A DNA stretch of 64,000 bases from DATBLE01 sp963837265 (lineage in GTDB: Bacteria > Actinomycetota > Thermoleophilia > Gaiellales > Gaiellaceae), in assembly GCA_963837265.1 (NCBI GenBank), contig CAWIMQ010000004.1, positions 248,001 to 312,000 on the forward strand, read 5' to 3'. The notes below the pieces were generated by a model, which was not told the DNA's origin, searched no databases, and saw only the letters and a list, made by a program, of their open reading frames with translations. The position numbers were made by a program, and so were the translations under genes. Positions 46,240-54,245 of the stretch are shown piece after piece; positions within the stretch are counted from its first letter, which is position 1; every line of letters begins with the position of its first letter.

Positions 46240-46257
46240 GTACAGACCTGTCTGTAC
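46240..46257. promoter_or_regulatory. TetR-type palindromic operator
   Basis: GTACAGAC-CT-GTCTGTAC: perfect 8-bp arms with a 2-base centre, the form and length of TetR-family operators (ACAGACCTGTCTGT type). It lies between the divergent TetR gene and the sensor-kinase gene at 46361, so it can regulate both. Confidence 0.72.
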
Positions 46258-46360
46258 TTCTTCGGAAGCTCACGTAAGGGGATTATGACGCTGAAGCCGG
46301 CAATCCAGACCGCGCGCAGCTTGCAAAGGAGATGCCCCCGGCAAGGTTCGTTGAGGCTCG

Positions 46361-48181
46361 ATGCTTGAGCCAGGGGCGTATCCAACTGACAGTGAGCTTG
46401 CTGCGATTGTCGAGTCGTCTGATGACGCGATCATCGGGAAGACGCTTGATGGCACGATTACCAGCTGGAACCCTGCTGCTGAGCGGATGTATGGCTATTC
46501 GGCGGTCGAAGCGATCGGTCGCTCGATCATGATTCTGTTGCCTTCCGGTCGCGCCGGCGAGTTGTCGGAGATTCTCGAGCGGATCCGTACTGGTGAGAGG
46601 ATCGAGCACTTCGAGACGGTTCGCGTGTGCAAGGACGGAACGCAGATCGACGTCTCTTTGACGATCTCGCCGATTGTGCGCGGTGGGTCGATAGTGGGTG
46701 CCTCGACGATTGCTCGTGATGTCACGAGCCGTCGGCGCGCTGAGAGTCGAGCGAGCGAGACACTGGCGCTTCTCGAGGCGATCGAGGCGACGGCGCCGGT
46801 CGGGCTCGCGTTCGTCGATCGGGAGTTTCGTATCGTCCGCGTCAACCAGACGCTGGCGGCCGTCCGGGGCACGACCGTGGAGGAGTTGGTCGGTCTCCCG
46901 ATTGGCGAGGTGATCCCCGAGGTCTGGCCTGATGTTCGGAGTGTCCTTGCCGACGTGCTCGAAACGGGCGAGCCGGTGGCTGGCCGGGAATTCGTCTTCC
47001 CGAACGCGGCCTTGGCGGGGGAGGTCCGTCATTGGCTGACGAGTTTCCATCCGGTTTCGGTTGACCGGGCGACCAGCGGGATCGGGATCGTGGCCTTCGA
47101 CATCAGTGAGCGCAAGCAGATGGAGGAGGCTCTTCGTACCGCGAAGGAATACGCGGAGCGCCTGATCGATACGTCGAATGCGATCGTCCTGGTCCTCGAC
47201 GCCGACGCGAACGTCAAGGTGATCAACAAGGCTGGGGAGGAGATCACCGGTTACACACGCGACGAGCTGGTGGGGCGCAACTGGGACATCGTCGTGCCTC
47301 GAGACCGCTTCCCCGTGGCCTGGGGGGCGTTCGAGACGTTGATCGAGGGCGGGTTGGAGCGTTATGAGAACCCGATCGTGACGAAGTCGGGCGAGGAACG
47401 CATCGTCCTCTGGCGGAACGCCCGGGTGGTCGAGAACGATGTCGTGACGGGAACGGTTTCGTTCGGGATCGACGTGACCGAGTCTGTGCGGACGCGCCGC
47501 GAGGCGGAGCAGAGCCACGAACTCTTGCGGGTCGCAGACCAGGAGCGGAGAGCGCTTCTCAGGCGGCTCGTGCATGCCCAGGAGGACGAGCGCCAGCGCG
47601 TCGCCGGCGAGATCCATGACGACCCGCTTCAGGTGCTGTGCGCGCTGGTGATGAATCTCGAGCTTCTCGCGAAAGGGGTCGACGATCCTGCGTTGCTCTC
47701 CAACCTGTCCGAGGCGAGAGAGTCGGTGCGCACGGCCGTCGCGAGTCTTCGCCAGATGATCTTCACGCTGCATCCGCTGGTCCTCGAGCAGGAAGGGCTT
47801 GCGCGGGCGCTGGACGACCAGCTCGAGATGATGCGTCAGGAGACCGGGATCGACGTCGGTTTCGACGACGCGCTTACCCAGCGGCCGCCGAAGGCGACGG
47901 GAGTGATCGCCTTCAGGATCGCGCAGGAAGCTCTGATGAACATCCGGAAGCACGCGCAGGCCCGGCAGGTCGACGTCCGCCTCGCCGAGACCGCCGAGGG
48001 GCTTGTCGTGCGGATCGCCGACGATGGTCGCGGGTTCGGGTTGAACGTCAACGAGCCGGGGCACCTGGGACTGATCTCGATGCGGGAACGGGCAGAGATG
48101 GCGGGCGGCTGGTTCAGGATCGAGTCGAAGCCCGGGCAGGGAACGACGGTCGAGTTTCTCCTGCCGCCAATCGCGGAGTGA
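46361..48181 (+). CDS. cytoplasmic PAS-PAS-PAS histidine kinase (NarL type)
   Basis: A 606-aa soluble kinase with three PAS domains (about 10-130, 135-255, 258-380; note DAIIGKTLDGTITSWNPAAE and GEEITGYTRDELVGRNW), a dimerisation domain with the acceptor His near 418 in VAGEIHDDPLQVL, and a HATPase_c with AFRIAQEALMNIRKHAQA, DDGRGFG and GLISMRERAEMAGG. HisKA_3 kinases usually pair with NarL-type regulators; here the coupled partner is instead the REC-EAL protein that starts in an overlap at 48178. No membrane helix, so the signal is probably internal (redox, oxygen, light or ligand). ATG at 46361. Confidence 0.92.
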   Translation: MLEPGAYPTDSELAAIVESSDDAIIGKTLDGTITSWNPAAERMYGYSAVEAIGRSIMILLPSGRAGELSEILERIRTGERIEHFETVRVCKDGTQIDVSLTISPIVRGGSIVGASTIARDVTSRRRAESRASETLALLEAIEATAPVGLAFVDREFRIVRVNQTLAAVRGTTVEELVGLPIGEVIPEVWPDVRSVLADVLETGEPVAGREFVFPNAALAGEVRHWLTSFHPVSVDRATSGIGIVAFDISERKQMEEALRTAKEYAERLIDTSNAIVLVLDADANVKVINKAGEEITGYTRDELVGRNWDIVVPRDRFPVAWGAFETLIEGGLERYENPIVTKSGEERIVLWRNARVVENDVVTGTVSFGIDVTESVRTRREAEQSHELLRVADQERRALLRRLVHAQEDERQRVAGEIHDDPLQVLCALVMNLELLAKGVDDPALLSNLSEARESVRTAVASLRQMIFTLHPLVLEQEGLARALDDQLEMMRQETGIDVGFDDALTQRPPKATGVIAFRIAQEALMNIRKHAQARQVDVRLAETAEGLVVRIADDGRGFGLNVNEPGHLGLISMRERAEMAGGWFRIESKPGQGTTVEFLLPPIAE

Positions 48182-49365
48182 ACACAGCCGCCGATTCCCG
48201 CACGCGGGTGATGGTGGTCGATGACCGCACCGACATGCGTCGAGCCCTCGGCCGGATCATTGAGTCCCAGCCGTCGCTCCTCCTGGTCGGGCTGGGCTCC
48301 GATTTCGAGTCCGGCCTAAAGATCGCCGAGCACGAGCAGCCGGATGTCGCGCTCGTCGACTACAAGATGTCCGGCGGCGGGCCCCGCCTCGTCCGAGAGA
48401 TTTGCGCCCACTCTCCCAGGACACGGGTCGTGGCTCTGTCGGCGTACGAGGACAGCTCCGCAGTGTTCGCGATGCTCCGTGCCGGAGCGGTCTCCTATCT
48501 GGTCAAGGGCGAAGGGATCGAAGAGATCGTGCAGACGATCGAGCGCGCCGCGGCCGGCGAGTCGACACTGTCGGAATCCGTTACGTCGGATGTCCTGCGC
48601 GAGTTCAGCGAGCATCTCCAGGATCGCGAGGCCGCAGAAGACTTGCGGCGGCAACGCGTGTCCGGCATCCGCCAAGCGATCGACTCGAGTGTAATCGAGA
48701 CCGTCTACCAACCGATCGTGCGGCTTCCGAGCCGGTTGCCGATCGGTTTCGAGGCCCTCTCCCGCTTCAGATCGAAGCCCGAGCAAAGCCCCGACAGATG
48801 GTTCGCGGACGCTCGTTCAGTCGGCCTGGAGCTCGAACTGGAACGGGCCACCCTGGCCTCAGCACTCGAAGACCTGGACCGGATCCCTGCGGACTGCTTC
48901 CTATCGGTCAATCTCGGCCCGGCCGCTCTCCTCGACGACCGCAGCCTCGAGCTGCTCGCAGCGCACGAGCCGAAACGAATCGTCCTCGAGCTGACCGAGC
49001 ACGCCCCCATCCACGACTACGACCTCATACGCCACGCGCTTCTCGACCTGCGCGCGCGTGGACTTCGACTCGCGATCGACGATACCGGTGCCGGCTACGC
49101 AAGTCTCCGCCACGTTCTGAGGCTCGCTCCGGACATCCTCAAGATCGACGCGAGCCTCACCGCACAAGTGGAACAAGATCGCGGAGCCCACGCCCTCACG
49201 GCTGCGCTCATTTCGTTCGCCCTGGAGATGGATCAGCTCGTCATTGCCGAAGGGATCGAGCGAGAAGAGACAGTCCGCAAGCTCGTCGCGCTCGGCGTCG
49301 AGTATGGTCAAGGACTCCTCCTCGCCGTGCCGAAGCAGCTCCCACCGCGACCGCCTCGTCTCTGA
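48178..49365 (+). CDS. response regulator with EAL phosphodiesterase domain
   Basis: A 395-aa REC-EAL protein, coupled to the kinase by a GTGA overlap. Receiver: VMVVDDRTDMRRALG, phospho-acceptor Asp61 in ALVDYKMSGG, Ser/Lys in LSAYEDSS and YLVKGEG. EAL domain about 165-395: QPIVRLPSRLPIGFEALSRF (EAL), FLSVNLGPAALL, VLELTEHAP, IDDTGAGYASL, LKIDASL, IAEGIE and YGQGLLLAVP. The metal-binding and catalytic residues of cyclic-di-GMP phosphodiesterases are present, so an active enzyme is likely. The kinase would thus control c-di-GMP level directly. Confidence 0.9.
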   Translation: MNTAADSRTRVMVVDDRTDMRRALGRIIESQPSLLLVGLGSDFESGLKIAEHEQPDVALVDYKMSGGGPRLVREICAHSPRTRVVALSAYEDSSAVFAMLRAGAVSYLVKGEGIEEIVQTIERAAAGESTLSESVTSDVLREFSEHLQDREAAEDLRRQRVSGIRQAIDSSVIETVYQPIVRLPSRLPIGFEALSRFRSKPEQSPDRWFADARSVGLELELERATLASALEDLDRIPADCFLSVNLGPAALLDDRSLELLAAHEPKRIVLELTEHAPIHDYDLIRHALLDLRARGLRLAIDDTGAGYASLRHVLRLAPDILKIDASLTAQVEQDRGAHALTAALISFALEMDQLVIAEGIEREETVRKLVALGVEYGQGLLLAVPKQLPPRPPRL

Positions 49366-49744
49366 AACCCGCAAGGTTCGAACCGAACGGCTACCGCTTT
49401 ACATCACGTTTTCGGCGAGGCGCTCAGACCCGGACAGACGTGAACAACCGACAGCAGCGACAAGTCTGACGTAGCCTGAACCGGCGGGGCGGCCTTTCCA
49501 GCGCGGGAACCGCGGTCGCGGCCAGGTCGCGGTCGATCCTCGCGCAAGCAGCGTTCTCGAGCTGCGCGTCGGCCCGGACGCTGCGCGTGTGCGTGCAGGA
49601 GGTCGGTGATCGCAGCCCCGGGCTCGCGCGGACCGGGTTGGGAGCGAACCACGTCCCGTTGTCTGCGGTGGTCGTCGACAATCGCCACCGTTCTTGCGTG
49701 GTTCAGCTCCATTCAGCTATAAGTTAGGCGTGGTTCTAAAAGAA
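49366..49744. other. intergenic region upstream of mntR
   Basis: No supported gene; frames on the minus strand here look like shadows. Its last part holds TTAG-GCGTGGTT-CTAA at 49724-49739, a short DtxR/MntR-like palindrome just before the start of the regulator gene. Confidence 0.45.
49724..49739. promoter_or_regulatory. possible MntR-type operator
   Basis: TTAG-8 bases-CTAA, 5 bases before the mntR ATG, resembling the ends of DtxR/MntR boxes. Arms of only four bases make it weak. Confidence 0.35.
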
Positions 49745-50419
49745 ATGCACGCACTGGAATTCTCCGCTGCCGTCGAGGACTACGCGAAGGGGATTTACAT
49801 CCTCGAGACGCGCGAGGGAGCGGCGACGACGACGGCGCTGGCAACGCGGCTCGGGGTGAGCGCGCCCGCGGTCTCCGCGATGGTGCGCAAGCTGATCACG
49901 CTCGGTCTGGTCGAGCATGAGCCGTACCGTGATGTGCGTCTGACCGAGCGCGGCCGGCGGGTCGCCCTGGAGGTGATCCGCCACCACCGGCTGCTCGAGC
50001 TGTACCTGGTCGAGAGCCTGGGCATGCGTTGGGATCAGGTGGACGCCGAGGCGGAGGTGCTCGAGCACGTGCTCTCCGAGGAACTCGAGGAACTGATCGC
50101 CGTGAAACTCGGCCACCCGACACACGATCCACATGGCGATCCGATCCCCAGCCGTGAGCTGACGATCACGGACAGCGAGAGCCGAAGCCTGTATGCGCTC
50201 GAGCCGGGTGACCGGGGCACCTTCGTCCGCGTGTCCGACTCCGACCCCGAGATGCTCCGCTACCTCGGCGAGCGTGGCATCGCACCCGGCGCCCTGGTCG
50301 AGGTGATCGAGCGGCAACCGTTCGAGGGGCCGCTCTCGATCCGCTTCGGCGATGAGGTACACGTGCTCGGTGCGGTGCTGGCGCGCGCGATGCGAGTGAC
50401 GACCGCAGAGGCGAGTTGA
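49745..50419 (+). CDS. mntR: DtxR/MntR-family metal-dependent repressor
   Basis: A 224-aa iron/manganese-dependent repressor: winged helix-turn-helix AVEDYAKGIYILETREG, ATRLGVSAPAVSAMVRKL and GLVEHEPYRDVRLTERG; dimer/metal domain HHRLLELYLVESLGMRWDQV with the Glu/His metal residues HVLSEELEELI and HPTHDPHGDPIP; a FeoA-like SH3 domain at about 150-222. The neighbour, an Nramp transporter overlapping by TTGA, points to manganese. ATG at 49745 is chosen because family numbering starts at EFSAAVEDY. Confidence 0.9.
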   Translation: MHALEFSAAVEDYAKGIYILETREGAATTTALATRLGVSAPAVSAMVRKLITLGLVEHEPYRDVRLTERGRRVALEVIRHHRLLELYLVESLGMRWDQVDAEAEVLEHVLSEELEELIAVKLGHPTHDPHGDPIPSRELTITDSESRSLYALEPGDRGTFVRVSDSDPEMLRYLGERGIAPGALVEVIERQPFEGPLSIRFGDEVHVLGAVLARAMRVTTAEAS

Positions 50420-51738
50420 CACCGCCGCCTCCCGACCTACCGCTGGTCGCAGCGACCGACGCCGGCCTTCTTCCCCACCCGTTCGACGAGGAGGCGAGCG
50501 CGCTCGAGCGGTTGCTCGCGACGGGCAGGCTCCGGGCGACGGTGGCGATGCTCGGACCGGCGTTCGTGGCGGCGATCGCATATGTCGATCCGGGCAACTT
50601 CGCCACGAACATTCAGGGCGGCGCCAAGTTCGGCTACCTGCTGCTCTGGGTCGTCCTAGCGGCCAACCTGATGGCGATGTTGATCCAGTACCTGTCCGCC
50701 AAGCTCGGCATCGTCACAGACCGCGACCTGCCCGAACTCTGCCGCGACCACTATTCGCGTCGCGTCTCCTGGGGGCTGTGGGTACAAGCGGAACTCATGG
50801 CGATGTCGACCGACATCGCCGAGTTCCTCGGGGCCGCGCTCGGACTCAATCTGCTGTTCCACGTCCCACTGCTGATCGCCGGAGTGATGACCGGCTTCAT
50901 CGCCTTCGGAATCCTCGAGCTCCAACGGCACGGCTTCCGCCGCTTCGAGCTCGCGATCACCGCACTGCTCGGAATCATCTTCCTCGGCTTCCTCTACGAA
51001 ACGTTGAAGATCGGTCCGTCCGCCTCAGGTTCTGCCGGTGGCCTGCTGCCCGGCCTGCGCGGGTCTGATTCGCTCTACCTCGCCGTGGGCATCATCGGCG
51101 CGACCGTGATGCCACACGCGATCTACCTCCATTCCGCGCTGACCAAAGGCCGCATCCCCGTCCGCAACGACTCCGAACGGGCACGCGTGCTCCGCTTCGA
51201 ACGGCTCGACATCATCGTCGCGCTCTCCCTCGCCGGCCTGATCAACATGAGCATGCTCGCCGTCGCCGCCAAGCTCTTCCACAACCAGCCCGGCTACGCC
51301 GACGTGAGCACGATCCAGGAGGCCCACGCCGGCTTCGGACAGCTCGTCGGTGGCACGGCCGCGATCGCCTTCGCCGTCGCCCTACTCGCCTCTGGCGCCT
51401 CCTCCTCCAGCGTCGGCACCTATGCCGGCCAGGTCGTCATGGCCGGCTTCGTCAACCTCCGCATCCCCCTGCTGCTCCGCCGCGCGATCACGATGGTTCC
51501 CGCGATCGTCGTGCTCGCGCTCGGCGTCAGCCCGACCAGCGCCCTCGTCCTCAGCCAGGTCGTCCTCTCGTTCGGAATCCCCTTCGCCCTCGTCCCGCTC
51601 CTGCTCCTCACCCGCCGCGAGGACGTGATGGGCATCCACGTGAACCGCCGCGCCACCACCTGGATCGCGGTCGCAATCGCCGTGTTGATCAGCGCCCTCA
51701 ACGTCTTCCTCCTCTACCAACAGTTCGCCGGCGGCTAA
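50416..51738 (+). CDS. mntH: Nramp-family divalent metal (Mn/Fe) transporter
   Basis: A 440-aa membrane protein of the Nramp family, proton-coupled importer of Mn2+ or Fe2+. Metal-site motif DPGNF at residues 58-62 on helix 1 and MPHAIYLHSAL on helix 6 with its Met are present; about 11 helices. TTG at 50416 overlaps the mntR stop, so repressor and transporter form one operon. The N-terminal 35 residues before the first helix are cytoplasmic. Manganese is favoured by the partner. Confidence 0.92.
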   Translation: MTPPPPDLPLVAATDAGLLPHPFDEEASALERLLATGRLRATVAMLGPAFVAAIAYVDPGNFATNIQGGAKFGYLLLWVVLAANLMAMLIQYLSAKLGIVTDRDLPELCRDHYSRRVSWGLWVQAELMAMSTDIAEFLGAALGLNLLFHVPLLIAGVMTGFIAFGILELQRHGFRRFELAITALLGIIFLGFLYETLKIGPSASGSAGGLLPGLRGSDSLYLAVGIIGATVMPHAIYLHSALTKGRIPVRNDSERARVLRFERLDIIVALSLAGLINMSMLAVAAKLFHNQPGYADVSTIQEAHAGFGQLVGGTAAIAFAVALLASGASSSSVGTYAGQVVMAGFVNLRIPLLLRRAITMVPAIVVLALGVSPTSALVLSQVVLSFGIPFALVPLLLLTRREDVMGIHVNRRATTWIAVAIAVLISALNVFLLYQQFAGG

Positions 51739-51938
51739 CAGCCTCGCCTCGCCGGCGCGTGCGATCAGCCGCCCAGGACGCCGCAATGCACTAGCCCAGC
51801 CTGCGCGCCAACCCCCGACTGGTCAAGCGCAAGATGAGCCGCTGGCACGTCAAGCGCCCCGAACACCGCAACCGGCCCCAACCAACCAGGCCCGCCAGAC
51901 GACCGCATCATGATCATGGCCGCTTAAGTAAACGGTAT

Positions 51939-52011
51939 TGGAGCTAGCCGGACTCGAACCGGCGACCTCCTGGGTGCGATCCAGGCGCTCTCCCAGCTGA
52001 GCTATAGCCCC
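51939..52011 (-). tRNA. tRNA-Ala (anticodon CGC)
   Basis: A 73-nt cloverleaf on the minus strand: acceptor GGGGCTA/TAGCTCC with one G-U pair, D-stem GCTC/GAGC, anticodon stem CCTGG/CCAGG with loop ATCGCAC (anticodon CGC), T-arm GCCGG-TTCGAGT-CCGGC, discriminator A. CCA is not encoded. Its 3' end faces the candidate island to the left. Confidence 0.97.
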
Positions 52012-52041
52012 GGGCGCTCGACAGTGTAGCGTTCGTCCCGC

Positions 52042-53097
52042 GTGGAGCCTTTCAGCCAGGTCGAGCTCCAGCTTGCGGCGCGCAACCACGGGATGCCCCT
52101 CGAGGCGCTCCGCTACCCGGTCACGCCCGCCGGGCTGCACTACCTGCTCATCCACTACGACATCCCCGCGGTCGACCCGGACGGCTTCCGGCTCGACGTG
52201 GGCGGGCGCGTCTCGCGGCCGCTCACGCTCTCGCTCGACGACCTGCAGGCGCGGCCGACAATCACCCGGGAGGTGACGCTCGAGTGCGCGGGCAACGGGC
52301 GGGCGCTCCTTCCCGATCCACGGCCGGTGTCCCAGCCCTGGCTCGCCGAGGCGGTCGGAACCGCCTCCTGGACCGGCACGCCGCTCGCGCCGCTCCTCGA
52401 GGAGGCAGGCCCGCTCGACGACGCCGTCGAGGTGGTCTTCTCCGCGCTCGACCACGGCGTCGAGGGAGGCGAGGCACAGCGGTACGAGCGCAGCCTGCCG
52501 CTCGCCGAGGCGCTCGCCGGCGACGCCTTCCTCGCCTACGGGATGAACGGCGGGCCGCTCCTCCCCCAGCACGGCTTCCCGCTCCGCCTGGTCGTTCCCG
52601 GCTGGTACGGGATGGCGCACGTCAAGTGGCTGACGCGGATCACGCTCGTCGACGAGCCGTTCGAGGGCTACCAGCAGGCGCACGCCTACCGGTTCCGACG
52701 CGACGAGGACGACCCCGGCACGCCGCTCTCGCGCATCTTCCCGCGCGCGCTGATGATCCCGCCCGGCGCGGCCGGCTTCCCCGAACGAGAGCGCACGCTC
52801 GACGCCGGGCGACACACTCTCGAGGGACGGGCCTGGTCGGGCTGGGCGCGGATCGACCGCGTCGAGGTCTCGACCGACGGCGGCGCGACCTGGGCCGGGG
52901 CGACACTCGACCCACCCCCGACCTCGGCGCACGCCTGGCGCGGCTGGCGGCACGAGTGGGACGCGACCCCGGGCGAGCACGTCCTCTGCTGCCGCGCGCG
53001 CGACGCGGCCGGAAACGCCCAGCCGGGCGAGGCCGACTGGAACGTCGGCGGCTACGCGAACAACGGGATCCAGCGGGTGGCCGTGCGGGTCGGCTAG
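52042..53097 (+). CDS. sulfite oxidase-type molybdopterin oxidoreductase
   Basis: A 351-aa protein with the SUOX molybdopterin domain (about 25-235) and a C-terminal Mo-co dimerisation Ig-like domain (about 240-350). The molybdenum-ligating Cys82 lies in TLECAGNGR; GTASWTGTPLAPLLEEAG and WYGMAHVKWLTRI are typical. No signal peptide or Tat motif is visible, so it is probably cytoplasmic. Reaction may be sulfite oxidation or another oxygen-atom transfer (sulfoxide repair); not decided. Start GTG at 52042. It meets the convergent Grx-like gene in a shared CTAG. Confidence 0.9.
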   Translation: MEPFSQVELQLAARNHGMPLEALRYPVTPAGLHYLLIHYDIPAVDPDGFRLDVGGRVSRPLTLSLDDLQARPTITREVTLECAGNGRALLPDPRPVSQPWLAEAVGTASWTGTPLAPLLEEAGPLDDAVEVVFSALDHGVEGGEAQRYERSLPLAEALAGDAFLAYGMNGGPLLPQHGFPLRLVVPGWYGMAHVKWLTRITLVDEPFEGYQQAHAYRFRRDEDDPGTPLSRIFPRALMIPPGAAGFPERERTLDAGRHTLEGRAWSGWARIDRVEVSTDGGATWAGATLDPPPTSAHAWRGWRHEWDATPGEHVLCCRARDAAGNAQPGEADWNVGGYANNGIQRVAVRVG

Positions 53098-53381
53098 GCC
53101 GGCTCGGCGCCGCCGCGCTTCTCGTCCAGCCTGCCCGCCCGGATCGTCGCCGCCATCCCCTTCGACTGCTCGCGGTAGACGGAGCCGTCCTCGAACTCGA
53201 TCACGGGGTACAGGCGCTGGCCGGAGATCCGCTCGAGGTCGTCCCGCTTGCCGCGGCGGACCGGGCCCTTCACCACCTCGTACTCGATCCCCTGCTCGTC
53301 GAGGGCGCTCTGCACCTTCCAGCACGGATGCCCCTGGATCTTCACCCACATGTTGGAACAGCGATGGAGCTTGATCGCCAT
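53094..53381 (-). CDS. glutaredoxin-like protein
   Basis: A 95-aa thioredoxin-fold (GST N-terminal/glutaredoxin-like) protein: AIKLHRCSNMWVKIQGHPCW, then VQSALDEQGIEYEVVKGPVR, and the cis-Pro region LYPVIEFEDGSVYRE. The usual CxxC is replaced by Cys-x-x-Met (CSNM), with another Cys in HPCW, so a disulfide role is uncertain. Stop codon shared in CTAG with the convergent sulfite-oxidase-like gene. ATG at 53381. Confidence 0.78.
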   Translation of the reverse strand: MAIKLHRCSNMWVKIQGHPCWKVQSALDEQGIEYEVVKGPVRRGKRDDLERISGQRLYPVIEFEDGSVYREQSKGMAATIRAGRLDEKRGGAEPA

Positions 53382-53399
53382 GCTCCGTACGATACTCCG

Positions 53400-54245
53400 G
53401 TGCGCGCCGTCGTTCTGGACGAGGAAGGACGGCCGTCGCTCGCCGACCTGCCGCCGCCCGACGGGCCGGGCGAGCTGGTCCGCGTGCGCGCCTGCGGCCT
53501 CTGCGGCTCCGACGTCGAGAAGCTCGACGACCCGTCCCGCGCCGGCGCCGTGCTCGGCCACGAGGTGGTCGCGGACACGCCGGCCGGCCGTGCGGCGCTG
53601 ATCCACCATCTTCCCTGCGGCGAGTGCGACCGTTGCCTGGCCGGACACGAGTCGACGTGCGAGCGCTTCCTCGCCGGGACGATCCGGCCGGGCGGCTTCG
53701 CCGAGCGCGTCCGCGCCGATTCCTGGGTCCGCCTTCCTTCGAACGTGGACGACGCATACGGGACGATGGTCGAGCCGCTCGCCTGTGTCCTCCGCGGCGC
53801 CGAGCGCATCCCGCGCGGGCGGGTGCTCGTCGTCGGGCACGGCTTCGTGGGCCGGCTCTTCGCCGCGGTGCTCTCCCGTCGCGGCGACGAGGTGTTCGCC
53901 GCCGACCGCGACCCACGCCGGGCCGGACGCACGCCGGATGGACCGGTGGACGCGGTCGTCGTCTGCGCGCCCGGCGGCGCCGCCACCGCCCTCGACGCGC
54001 TCGAGCCCGGCGGGACGCTCCTCGTCTTCGCCGACGCCGGCGCGTTCCCGGCCGCCCAGATCTACCGGCGCGAGCTGACGCTCGTCGGCTCGCGCTCGGC
54101 AACGCCCCGGCACATGGAGAAGGCCGCCGCCCTCCTCCCCGAGCTCGACCTGCCCGAGCCCGCCGTCCTGCCGCTCGAGCACTTCGCCGAGGGCCTCGAC
54201 CTCTACCGGCGCGGCGAGGCGCTCAAGGTCGTCTTCGCGCCGTGA
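53400..54245 (+). CDS. zinc-dependent alcohol dehydrogenase-like protein, short
   Basis: A 281-aa MDR-type dehydrogenase: catalytic zinc Cys in RACGLCGSDVEK, GHEVVADTP, structural-zinc cysteines CGECDRCLAGHESTC, GGFAERVRADSWVRLP, and an NAD-binding fold from GRVLVVGHGFVGRLF. It is shorter than the usual 340-350 aa family length, mainly within the cofactor domain. GTG at 53400 starts at the family N-terminus VRAVVLDEEG. Its stop overlaps the next dehydrogenase by GTGA. Substrate unknown; with its neighbour it could act in one pathway. Confidence 0.83.
   Translation: MRAVVLDEEGRPSLADLPPPDGPGELVRVRACGLCGSDVEKLDDPSRAGAVLGHEVVADTPAGRAALIHHLPCGECDRCLAGHESTCERFLAGTIRPGGFAERVRADSWVRLPSNVDDAYGTMVEPLACVLRGAERIPRGRVLVVGHGFVGRLFAAVLSRRGDEVFAADRDPRRAGRTPDGPVDAVVVCAPGGAATALDALEPGGTLLVFADAGAFPAAQIYRRELTLVGSRSATPRHMEKAAALLPELDLPEPAVLPLEHFAEGLDLYRRGEALKVVFAP

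Noticed and set aside
46284..46371. Short frame MTLKPAIQTARS upstream of the PAS kinase as a leader peptide
   Set aside because: Only a weak ribosome site and no attenuator-like structure.
49404..49712. Minus-strand frames in the gap before mntR
   Set aside because: Several overlapping frames of equal quality, none with a ribosome site or recognisable motif.
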